Source of the DNA: Peronospora farinosa
Taxonomy: Eukaryota > Oomycota > Peronosporomycetes > Peronosporales > Peronosporaceae
Direction: 5' to 3'
Length of the DNA: 64,000 bases
Assembly (NCBI GenBank): GCA_947646735.1
Contig: CANTFK010000208.1
Coordinates: forward strand, 208,574 to 272,573
The translations under genes were made by a program, and so were the position numbers. Positions 50,505 to 60,840 of the stretch are shown here, in pieces. The notes under the pieces are model-generated. The model was not told the origin of the DNA. It did no database searches and saw nothing but the letters and a program-made list of their open reading frames with translations. How positions within the stretch are numbered: position 1 is the stretch's first letter; each line of letters begins with the position of its first letter.

Positions 50505-53500
50505 AACGTCGTCGCGTGATGAGCAAGAGCCAGATTGGTTCTCGCTCGAGCGAGTCTCTCCCCCCCCTTAAATTAGAGTCACTCTCTACTAAGGTGGGGA
50601 CACGTGGATGGCGAAGGCCATTCACGTAGAACGGTGTATGCGTCGTGGAGGCATGCACGGAGTTGTTGATAGCGAATTCGACCATCGACAAGAACTCATT
50701 CCAACTCGTAAACGAGTGGACGTACCCTCGAAGAATCTCTTCGAGGACGCGATTGGCGCGTTCAGTCTGACCATCAGTTTCTGGATGGTCAGAAGTAGAC
50801 ATTGTGAGCCGTGTTCCAAGTGTTTGGAACACGGAACGCCAAAACTCAGCCGTGAACCGGGGGTCCCTATCGGACACAAGTTCACGGGGTAAACCGTGCA
50901 ATCGAAAGATTGTATCGATAAACACTCGAGCACAGCCCTCTGCTGTGATCGACTCAGGTACAGCAACAAGATGTACCATCTTGCTGAACCTGTCCACAAA
51001 CACGAGAATACCATTATTCCCGTGAGCGTCTTTGGGAAACCCAAAGACGAAGTCCATTGATACGGACTCCCAGCACTCTGCCGGAACAGGTAGAGGCTGC
51101 AATGGTGCACGGAGTGAAGGACTAGGCTTCACTCGTTGACACACCTCGCAAGCACGCACGTACTTGCGCACAAACTTATACTGGCGTGGCCAGTAAAAGT
51201 CGCGACTGACCGTGAGGTAGGTCTTCTCACGGCCGCGATGCCCACTTATTGGTGCATCGTGACATTCAAACATGATCCGTAACCTGAGATCATGTTGTGG
51301 CGGTACAACGACACGAGGCGTGTCGTTGTTGACGGCTGTATAGTACAGTAAGCCGTTCCGCTGGGTGTATCGATCGAGATAAGATCGATACATGGCAGGC
51401 AAGCGCTTCTTAGCTTGCGTGGATGGGTCCTTGAGATACTCCATCAGGCGTACAAGATCATTATCTTGTGCGCATGCCCTTCTAATGTCGTCGAGTAAGC
51501 TCGACGACAAGACGCTGGTACTCAGCGTGGCGACAGTGGTGTTTACATCACTGTCGGATTGCACAGTCGGCTCTAGGTCAGGCCGACGTGAAAGAGCATC
51601 AGCGACGACGTTAAGTCGTCCCGGCTTATACTCCACGGAGAAGTTGTACTCCGCGAAGAACGACAACCATCTCGCCATTCGTTGCGAGAGGTGTGGACTA
51701 TTTACAGCCGTGCGTAGTGACGCATGGTCTGTATATACAATGAACGGTCTATCTCCTAAGAGATAGACGCGAAACTTAGCCAGTGCATACTTCATGGCAA
51801 GGAGTTTTTTGTCATGCACCGTATAATTGTGCTCGGCCGGTTGCAGCTGACGCGATTGATAACAGACGACACGCTCTGCGCCGTCTGTATCATATTGCAT
51901 CAGTGCGCAGCCGATTGCAAAATCACTGGCGTCACAGACCACATGAAATGGTCTGTCTTGATCGGCAATCGCCAATACTGGCGATTGCATCAAGCTTTGC
52001 TTGATACGTTCAAAGGAACGCTGACAATCAGCGTTCCAGTTCCACTTTACATTTTTCTTGAGTAAACAAGAAAGATGTACTGTCATTTCGGCGTAATTGC
52101 GCGAGTACTTGTGCAAATACGCAGCTAGCCAAAGGAACTTCCTTAGTCCCTTGACATCGACTGGCACTTTCCAGTCGGTGATCGCCTTGATCTTCTCTGG
52201 ATCAGGGCGTACGCCGTCCTTTCCGACGATGCACCCAAGAAGTGGTATTTCACTAGCTGCGAATATACACTTCTTGAGGTTGGCGTACAACTTATGCTCG
52301 CGCATAAGTGTAAGAACCTTACGGACGTGGAGTCTATGGACTTCCACGTCTGTTTTCCCGTCCATAGCTCGACTATGGACGAACACATCATCGAAGTAAA
52401 TCGGTGCGAATTCGCGCACCGGTCTCAATAGATGTGAAACACATCTATTGAATGTGGCTGGTGCATTACTGAGCCCTTGCGGCATCACCAACCATTCCCA
52501 GAGCATACCACTGGGAGTGCTCACTGCTGTGTACAGGATGTCCCGTTCACGCATTAGGATCTGATAGAAACCATCCATCAAATCCATGGACGAAAAGATG
52601 GTACTCTGAGACATACCATCTATGATTACGTCCTTTCTCGGTATCGGCGTTTGCGCCGGTATCGCTATCCGCCACCCTCCTGTGGCCTTGCGCACACAGA
52701 AGGTCGGAGATCTGTGAGGTGAAGTTGACTCCCTCACATGGCCCGCTGCTAGGCGATCGGCAAAGAACTTGTCGATCGCCTCGACCTGTTCCCGAGGCAG
52801 TGGCCACTGCTTCATGACACAATATTTTGTGCCAGGAACAAGGTCGATCTCGTGTCGAGTCCCTTTATCCTTAGGCAACTCACACGGAACGGATTCAGGG
52901 AATACATCTTTGAATTCGACCAAATCCTTGTACAAAGGATTTGACTTCAGCGACTCCCAGGATTGCGATGTATATCGTTCAATCCGAGTCTTCTCATCAT
53001 GGACACTTTCGTCCATTGATGAGCTGCTGAGAACCCGTTCGCTCTCGGCAAAAACTGTTGCTGACCGAATGTCAGTCATGTACTCGTCTTCTGCGACGAG
53101 CACACAGATCTGCTTGACTTTGCCACTACGCAGATCACGCAAGAACCTTTTAGGTTCTAGCGTAGGCAACTGAGGTATCTCCGAAGTTAACTTCGGAGGC
53201 GCGATCAGATCAAGCGTATAAGCGCCTACGTTTGATCCGTCATTAACCAAGACGTTCAACGTCTCGGTTACTTCCTGGGGACTTATTCCCTCAGAGCACT
53301 GGGGACTTATTCCCTCAGTGATTATTTCCTGGGGACTTATTCCCGCAGGCTCGATGGAACCTGTTCCATCGACTTCCTCAAGCTGTGGTGGCGCAACCAC
53401 AGCGAGATCCTCTACGATCAACTCTCCAGTTGATCTTGGATTACCGTGATGCCGCTTCTGGGCAACCGGTTTACTCTTCGGTGAATGCTGCTCTCTAGGC

Positions 53501-53751
53501 GAGCATTCATGTCCCGGTCCACTCGACTTATTCGAGTGGTGGACCTTCGGCACTGCCTGTGCTTGTGCACAGCCGCCGGCAGCTTGCTCCACAGCGTGAA
53601 TGTCTGTCACGCTGAGTTCTTGTGCAGTCGTACTAACGACTGAACCACAAGTGAGGCCATCACACTCACTCGTAATACATTCATACGCTTGTGAACGCTC
53701 CAAGACGTTCATCAGATGGTCATCTGATGAACAAGCGGCAGGCATCTTCAC
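50458..53751 (-). pseudogene. Gypsy RT, RNase H and integrase
   Basis: About 1,097 codons open. An N-terminal linker contains tandem EGISPQ-type repeats (53,270-53,345). RT has FCVRKATGGWRI, LVMPQGLSNAPATFNR and the active site IYFDDVFVH (about 52,385-52,405). RNase H starts VVCDASDFAIGCAL. Integrase has CEVCQRVKPSP, then MDFVFGFP, SDRDPRF and DHPETDGQTERANRVLEEIL, so the DDE triad is present. The frame runs into unrelated text after ESDSNLRGG, because an 8-base C run (50560-50567 on plus) shifts it; the proper continuation lies in the next frame. Confidence 0.9.
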
Positions 53752-53763
53752 GGTTCGATGCTG

Positions 53764-54215
53764 CTAGCTGACCCATGGCTCGTACCTTCTGAGCCATGGT
53801 AATCCTAGGATGACATCAAATTTGTCATCCAGATCAAGTACGATGAAATCATCATCGTACTTTTTGTCTTCAAGCGTGTAGTGAATTCCCACTACACGTT
53901 TCTTTACTGTTACGGATGCGCCAGTTGCAAGGCGCACCGTCATCCTCGTGGGAGGGGTCTCGCGCTCAACATATTTGAGCCTACGATCATCTAGCGATTG
54001 GCGTCGAACAAAGTTGTTCGAAGCCCCACAATCAACTAGGGCGCGAAGTGACATGTTCTTTGTCACTTCGATCTTCAATGTGATGAGGGATACCTCATCA
54101 CTGGGAGCGGCAACACACAGTGACTGTGTGTTGGGAGCAACCTTCGTCAAGAGTCCCGCGAACTCTCTTGACGTTGCTGGATCAGTAGGGCGCTCCGCCC
54201 CTACTGACCCCGAAC
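53764..54215 (-). pseudogene. Gypsy protease region
   Basis: Retropepsin-like domain with active-site text ALVDCGASNNFV and the flap-end ILGLPWLRRYEPW. It is read in the -1 frame relative to gag. A TAG at 53764-53766 falls where an aromatic residue is usual (WVS-stop-QHRT) and separates it from RT in the same frame, so a nonsense mutation is likely. Confidence 0.8.
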
Positions 54216-54222
54216 GTTTTTT
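54181..54222 (-). promoter_or_regulatory. Candidate -1 ribosomal frameshift signal at gag-pol
   Basis: Minus strand: slippery heptamer A-AAA-AAC at 54222-54216 in the gag reading frame. A 6-8 nt spacer and a stem-loop follow, with arms TCAGTAGGGGCG and CGCCCTACTGA (54181-54208). The gag stop (54201-54203) lies inside the stem. A -1 slip enters exactly the protease frame. Confidence 0.65.
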
Positions 54223-55384
54223 GATGGTCCACCACGTTGTTGCGATTTCGCAGCAACGTGGGACCCACGTCTCTGGCCCTTCTTGGCAGACGGTCGATCG
54301 TCACTCCCAGTGTTACGAGACACTGGGCGTGGGGCACTACACTCATAAGCGTAGTGGCCCAACTTCTGACAGCGATTGCACTTTTGCAATCGCTTGTACC
54401 CTAGATAGCGAGGTCGCTCACTCTCTACATAGGAAAGGTCCATTGGTTCTGGTCCTCCGCCCTCCTGTCGTCTCGGTGGACGATAGGATCCCGAGTGGAC
54501 GTGAGCCTGTTGTAGGCTAAAGTCCTCCTGTTCCGCTGCAGAGATCGCTTGATCCAGCGATTCTAGTTCCAAGCGGAACAGGTGGGTCTTGACAGGACCA
54601 TCTGTCAGACCCTTGATGAACACAGTAACCTGCGTGTGTTCATCGATTGGGTCTAGCACGATACAACTAACGAGGTATCGTACGTGTTGGACGTAAGCGT
54701 GTATATCACGCTTACCCTGTTTCAAATCCAGGAGCTCAGCCCGAGCCCTGAATTCAGCGCGAGGCGGTTCAAACGTGTGTTTGAGCCGCACCTTGAAGAC
54801 TTCATACGTTGGGAAAACGTATGGGTCGTGCAGTTTAAGCCCTAAGGCCCAAGCTTTGGCACGTCCTGCCAAGTTCGACATGGCGAACTTGACCTTCATC
54901 GCATCGTCATCGATGCGACGAGCCTCAATGGCATCGTCGAGCTCGACGAACCATCTCAACAAGGAGTCGCTTTAGACTGCCTTGTACTTGGAGACATCAA
55001 TCTTCAAGGACTCGGGTCGACGTGCATACGCCGACCCGGCAGCAACAGCACTAGCCTGCTGTTGTCTCAACAGTTCAGACTGTTGAGCACCCTGCTGCAT
55101 CAACAAGTCAGCTTGTTGAGCGCCTTGTTCTCTCAACAGTTCAACCTGTTGAGAACTTGCTCCTCTAGCAAGGTGAGTTTCTTTACAACTTCGTCAAGTT
55201 CATGTTGTATGAACTTGGCGATGGTTGCATGTTGGTCGTCTCCGCTAAGAGAGAGCAACATGGCACCAACGGCAGGGTTGCCGATTGTTTCAGCCATACG
55301 CTGAACCGCATTCCATTCGAGATCACTCAAATGGCGGAAATCATCACGCGTTGCGTGATGACGTTCATCACCCGCTGATTCCAT
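54201..55384 (-). pseudogene. Gypsy gag, interrupted
   Basis: Retrotrans_gag-type capsid and a CCHC knuckle (CNRCQKLGHYAYEC near 54,340). The first in-frame ATG is at 55384 (MESAGDERHHATRDDF). A 1-nt shift near 55,150 moves the frame into repeats of the type QQxxLLxQQGA, and a TAA at 54972-54974 cuts KYKAV from SDSLLRWFVELDD. Downstream the frame is open to 54201 and ends at the frameshift signal. Confidence 0.82.
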
Positions 55385-55411
55385 AGCGGGTGGTGCGGTG
55401 GTCGCTGAACG

Positions 55412-55429
55412 GACCACGAAGTGCTACCA
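55412..55429 (-). other. Gypsy primer-binding-site candidate
   Basis: TGGTAGCACTTCGTGG starts two bases after the LTR on the sense strand. It would pair with the 3-prime CCA end of a tRNA; the tRNA was not identified. Confidence 0.5.
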
Positions 55430-55431
55430 GG

Positions 55432-55881
55432 TGTAGTGGGTCACCCTCCAACTATACTGATTACAGTATAGTCTACTTTCACTGATTACAGTGAAAGCAG
55501 GTGCCTCAATTACACGAGGCAGAGGAAGCTTTACTTCTAAACAAACGCTTAAAAGTAGAGGAAAAGAAAACTGTATTTAATATAGTTAACTATCTTAATA
55601 AAACTAATCTGTTATAACCTATGTTAACTATATTAAACTACAACTATGTATGTTGACGACTTGCCCTCCACTCATTGCGCGCGTCCATCGGTCATTGGTC
55701 AGCGCGTTGGTTGATATGATGGCCCATATCAACCAATGAGAGGGCATCTCCAACTTCAAGGAGATCTAGGAACACTATTATTAGAAAAGGTAATATTGTC
55801 AAAATATTATTAGTTATAATAATATTTTTATTGACACTTCATATAAGTGTCAATATTATGTAACGGGCTCACCCCGTTACA
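55432..55881 (-). repeat. Gypsy LTR (5-prime in sense orientation)
   Basis: 450 bp, same length and termini as the other LTR, followed by the GTAAT target duplication at 55882-55886. Contains the same hairpin series. Confidence 0.93.
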
Positions 55882-57480
55882 GTAATATACTTAATGTTTG
55901 GTCTAAACGTATCCGTGATTACTTTTGACCTGTCACTTGGGTGCGATACACAAATGTGATCCACCCTCGTGAATGTGATCTCCATTGATGGATTCACATG
56001 AGAAGTGATAACGCTAGTTAAAGCTAGGCATCGCGACGTCTCAGAAGGACGTCAGTTGCGATCTTAAATCTAGATTTAAGATCATGCGACAGGATACGCT
56101 TCTAAAGAGCCGCGTATCCGATCTATATGTATATATATATATATATATATAGCCAATCAGTAGTTAAGTATATATTAAGTTATAATTAATTAAATATAGC
56201 TCAGTCTTGAATTTGCTAAATCAAAAGCACCACGCACGAGAAGCCGAAAAGCTTCTACGTGACGTCGGTGACTTCTTGTCTTAAAAGTTCGTTGCACTCT
56301 CGCTTAAGCGAGAGGCAACTGGTGGTACGACTGCTTAAGCAGTCGACCAACCTCCTAAACACCCTCTCACGCGAAGGTAAGACGGTCTAACCGCTTTCTC
56401 GCTTGTGCATAAGTTATGTGCTCGTAGTACGAGGCAACTTCGTAGAAGTGCCCGTCTACAACTACTATAACAGTAACAAAAATATGCAGACTTCTTTATT
56501 GCACGACGTGTCGTCCGAACATCTGTGTATGATGTACTTGGTACAGCGATACCGATCATCGAATCCTAACCGATATGACACGGCTGGATCGAATACCGTA
56601 TCTTAATGCTCATACTTAATACTTCCTCCAAGAAAAGCGTCAAGAATACGTATATGTTCATAGAATTACAAACATGACATAATTTTGGGAATAACCTTCC
56701 AACCGTCGTGTAACTTCGTTGTACTCTCCCCACCAGACTGGCGTTACCACCTAGCGTCATTCGATACATTACTCAAAGAGGTTGAGTAGCATGAAAATTT
56801 AAAACTAACGGTTGTTGTAACGGGGTTACACGACGGTTGTAGCGTCTTTCTGAGAGTTTACGGTTGAACTCCCCTTTGTATTGCATATAATGCATTTTGA
56901 TACTTCTCTTTAGAGAGTTATTAAGTATGAGCGTTAAGATACGGTATTCGGTGATACCGTATCTTATCGATCAGGATTCGATAATCGATAACGCTGTATT
57001 AAGTACATCATACACAGATGTTTAGACGATACGTCGTCCAATAGCAAAGTCTGCATATAATAATTACTATTATAGTAATTAATCTAGTGTAGTGTACTTA
57101 GAGTAGGACTATTCATAAAATCTTAAAGCATAAATAAAATAAGTTCTCCTTTTGAGTTTAAGATCGCAAGTCGTTCTGACTTGCTCTCTTGTGCACTTCG
57201 TGCGTTGGTTCTCTGAACCCCTAAGCTGCTAGCTTGTTCTTGCACTCTGTGCGTTGGTTCTCTGAACCTTAAGCTTATTGCTTGCTGACTAAAAGTCTCT
57301 TTCCTATTTCCTTAGAACAGGGTGACTTTCAGTCGTTTAATTAGTTCCTTAGAACTAAGTGGCTTTTAGCCTTAACTCTATTTAGTTCTCTAGAACTAAG
57401 AGGCTTCCGGCCTAAAGTCTTCCTCTGGCTAAAGAGCTGTGCAGCTCCGCTACAGTCGTTCACAGTGCACACTCATATGA
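55882..57480. repeat. Older hairpin-rich repeat into which the Gypsy inserted
   Basis: Non-coding sequence full of palindromes, for example ATCTTAAATCTAGATTTAAG with its mirror, CTCTCGCTTAAGCGAGAG and CGACTGCTTAAGCAGTCG. It includes a TA run near 56,120-56,150 and a large imperfect inverted repeat (arms about 56,480-56,625 and 56,915-57,060). Its right part (57,080-57,465) is a diverged inverted copy of 47,330-47,697. No ORF of note. Confidence 0.7.
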
Positions 57481-58560
57481 CGCCCCCTGGTCATGTTTTT
57501 GAGACTCTTCGTGATCTCGTTGAGGGAGATCTAGAGGAAGCGAATGGATTACGGAAGTGACACCATCTTTCGCGAAGACTTTGAGTCTAAATCTTGTCCT
57601 TAGGATGAAGACGAGTCTTAGCCCCGCCCTAAGGGTCAAGTCAATCCCTTAAAATGCGCCTACTCCGTTCCCTGATCGTAGTGTTGCGAATGCTCTCACA
57701 GCGTTGCGTTAAGCGCCTGACGCAACGTTCAGCCAAAATAGTGACAAACCCGCTCGATCATCAGCAACAACAAAATGTTGATCAAGACGAGGATTCTAAG
57801 CGCCGGTCGAGGAATATGGCCGCACTCCGAACCCGCAGCGAATATTCCTTTACACCAATTCCGTAGAAAAACGCCATAAAGAGGCAGGTGGTCAAACGCT
57901 AGCACTATAGACCCTGAGACAACTACACCCAAGAATATCGCTGCACACGCGGCGCTAAACAAACAACATTTGAAGCCCGAGTATATGTCGCTAAGCCAGT
58001 ATGGCGAAATAAGCACGAGATGTCTCTGTTCCGGCCATGAGGGGTGTGCCCATCCTTCTCGTTAAAGGGGAGGTGGAATGCGAAGAAGACAACGCCTTTA
58101 TTTTTAGAGTGCATCGCACACGATGACTCAGTAACATGTATGCTCTACTATCCAATGCTTGCGTGGTAGATGCTCGCCTTGCGCGGGAGATGCACTACGC
58201 TTAATGCCAGATACCATTTAAAATCTGTGGAAGAGCGGATAAACAAATTTTGTGGAGTGGAGATCGCGATCCAAGTTATGTGGAACACACACCCAGGAAC
58301 GATCGCGATCCAAGGCTGAGCGCGATCCAAGGTAAAGCGCTATCCGACTCAGAACCGCGATCCATTTCACAAGGATTACGCATTATGGATCGACCGCGAC
58401 CCTGAACTGATACGCGATCTGATTCAGATCGCGATCCAAGGATAAGGCAAGATCGCCGATGGATCGGGATGACAAAGGCATTTGGGGTGGACCACATATC
58501 GAGATCTGATTATTTTCTGAAAGGGTGACACGTGGTGATAGATGCTGGACTGCAGATAGG
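57481..58560. other. Repeat-derived region without recognisable genes
   Basis: About 1.1 kb with no convincing coding sequence. Between 58,262 and 58,450 the motif GCGATCCA recurs at least five times, mostly as GATCGCGATCCAAG. Probably degraded transposon or satellite-like sequence. Confidence 0.45.
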
Positions 58561-59130
58561 CAGAGTCGTAGGTTTCGAGTTTTGATTGGTTAACACTAAA
58601 CAGAGTTCAATTTTACTTCTAATACACGTGTCGATTTCTCTTCCGGGCTGGATTCTTTGGCCACCCGACGTCTCGAGGAAGCCTACACCCTACGCAAGTC
58701 ATACCCCTGGATTGTTTGGCCAGGGATTGCAAGAACTCTCAGCACAACTCAACTGCGATCGGACGCAGATAAAACACGTAGGGCAAGGCGAAGCAAGTGC
58801 AAGACGGATCAAGTGGTCAGAGGGTTCTGCTCAAGTGGGCAGAAGATTCAAGCTTCGTTTTATTGGATAACCGTAATCGATTGGGAAGATCACACCAAGT
58901 ACTCGGTCTATCTTGTGAGGATTTCCACAAGATAACCAAACCCCCTCCCTAACCCAATTTGGATCAACATCGACTCAAGTCCACCGAGAAGAGAGCAACC
59001 CGCCCTACCGACGGGTACACAAGGTGAGGAAGGCTATACACACGGAATCGGGGTACCCCCTCCGTTAGTCGGTTGTCCGGGCGCCAGTGGAGAGTTGGAA
59101 TCGCATCGGCAATTTTGCGAATCCCACTCC
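58561..59130 (+). repeat. LTR-like copy A
   Basis: Resembles 60841-61440 in the same orientation. Shared landmarks are CTCTTCCGG followed by CCCGACGTC, then GGGTACACAAGGTGAG and the 19-base ATCGGGGTACCCCCTCCGT (59047-59065), followed by a related GTCCGGGCGCC end. Diverged, probably the LTR or leader of an old element. Confidence 0.45.
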
Positions 59131-59636
59131 ACCACAAATCCGCTCGGGCACGCTATGTCCCTGTGGTCACACAACCTGTTATTTTGGCTACTACGGTGGC
59201 CGCGAACTCACGGAAGACTAATGCAGAGATCTCGCCGGCCCTCACAACTATTGTTAAGAAGCGTCGCCGGTCACAGATTGACCCTGCCCGCGACGTTCAA
59301 AATCGTCATAGGTAATCTTGCCGAAAGGGTACCTTAAACTCCCATTAATTCCATGACTCAAAGTACCCGCGCCACTTCACCAGATTAAATTTTGGCACGT
59401 TTCCGATAGAGTCTCTCCATATAAAACTGAATGTTCCCTTGCTCGTCGAGCAACGCCGTATCGGTGTCAGCTCACGCTAATTTGGCTCGCAAAGTGATGA
59501 GACGCAGGGCGCGATGTAGACTCGGCTGTAGAAAACTAAGGAGAAGCTTTCTCAGTGGAAGGCACAGCTAATATTCCTACTAAGGATGCTACAGCCGGCG
59601 GCACTTTTGACTTCATTGGCATAAGTGCCTCCGCGT

Positions 59637-60550
59637 TCACGTGTGACGGATTCCGATACGATTAATCAAGCCAACGTAAAACACTGGATGCGTACGCAAT
59701 TTGTGAGGCAAACTTAGCATATACGCTAAGCTCTTCTTGTTCAATACCGTGAAGGATCCAATAAATCGTGTACGCAGCTTTGTCTTAAAGACAGTCAACA
59801 ACACTTTATTAGAAAGGTTCCTAGCACTAAGTAAGACTTGGTCTACGACATCACAATAATTAATACAAGCTATGCCTTTAGAACTCGCACATTCTTTTTT
59901 ATCTTGGCTATCAGCCATTGCGTCACGCACATGCCGTAAGACATTCAACCGCGTCGTTAGAAACGCGCTTACCTGTTTTTTAACAGCAAGAGGGCTGACA
60001 CCAGCAAGCCGATCGGCAACCTCTCCCTCACCAAGCCCTGAACCACGGAGTGGTAGCGTTAATGGAACGCATGAGTGCGTGAGGCTGTTCAAATAGAACG
60101 TATAGCCGGTAGAGGCGTGTACAGAATTATTGAGTGCGAACTCAATAACAGAAAGCATAGAGCTCCAACACTTAGGCGTTCAGCACAAACGCTGCGGAGG
60201 ATATCCTCATCGACGCGACTAATACGTTCAGTTTGACCATCGGTCTGCGGATGATCCGCTGTGGACATGTCCAATCGGGTGCCTAGCACCTGGAAGACGA
60301 ACTTCCAAAACTTAACCGTGAAACGAGAATCACGGTCGGAGACAATTGCCACTGGCAAGCCATGTTGGCGAAACACTCGATTTATAAACAGCTGTGATGT
60401 ACCTTCACCATCTATCGAGTCTAAAACGGCCGCTAAGGAAGCCATATTGCTCAAAACATTCACTAAAGACCATAATACCTGTGGTGAAGTGCCAAGGAAA
60501 TCAGAGCTTAAAGGAAACAGAAAGAGGCGGCAGGAGAATTTTCGGTCACT
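59637..60550 (-). pseudogene. Degenerate Gypsy integrase fragment
   Basis: The core includes INRVFRQHGLPVAIVSDRDS and MSTADHPQTDGQTE (about 60,460-60,230), then shifts frame near 60,160 into FALNNSVHASTGYTFYLNSL. It ends in a GPY/F-like module (RFIGSFTVLNKKSLAYML, HPVFYVGLINRI). It is homologous to the integrase of the 47.7-55.9 kb element but clearly a different, older lineage. RT and gag are absent. Confidence 0.8.
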
Positions 60551-60658
60551 TCCCTGAGGGAGTGACCACAACACGGCCTCGCAGATCCACAATCTCACAC
60601 CAGGTCCCAGCCTTATAAGAATATAAGGACCCAGACGTGCAGAGCCAGCACAGGCCCC

Positions 60659-60709
60659 AGGGCCCAGGGTACAGGGCCCAGGGTACCAGGGCCCAGGGTA
60701 GTAGGGCCT
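60659..60709 (+). repeat. Short tandem repeat, unit about AGGGCCCAGGGTA
   Basis: Three imperfect tandem copies, within a wider CCAGG-rich stretch (60,600-60,720). Confidence 0.8.
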
Positions 60710-60840
60710 AATGCCCGAGGATGTAGGAATGGTACACGGAACCCCGAAGGTTACAGAAAGTACAGGTACTAAGGAGCCAGTTCTTCCTCCAAGAGTCGAC
60801 ACGTGGCACTATCCAGAGCGAAGGGTTAGGGTTAGGCAAG

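Larger units (their letters stand above)
47741..55881 (-). mobile_element. Gypsy (Ty3) chromovirus saturated with short inverted repeats
   Basis: An 8,141-bp element with 450-bp LTRs at both ends and a perfect GTAAT target duplication (47736-47740 and 55882-55886). Sense is the minus strand. A primer-binding candidate (TGG...; 55412-55429) follows the right LTR and a G-rich polypurine tract (48191-48205) precedes the left one. The order gag, protease, RT, RNase H, integrase, chromodomain defines a chromovirus. Sense coding is broken by at least four in-frame stops and two 1-nt shifts, so the copy is not autonomous. LTRs, coding parts and UTRs are all densely filled with perfect 7-12 bp stems. 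Confidence 0.93.

Noticed and set aside
51001..52100. Possibility that the repeated stems are a CRISPR-like or regularly spaced array
   Set aside because: Stem sequences are all different, spacing is irregular, and they lie within a conserved pol reading frame.
60822..60840. Two TTAGGG-like units
   Set aside because: Too short for a telomere or interstitial telomeric array and embedded in transposon remnants.
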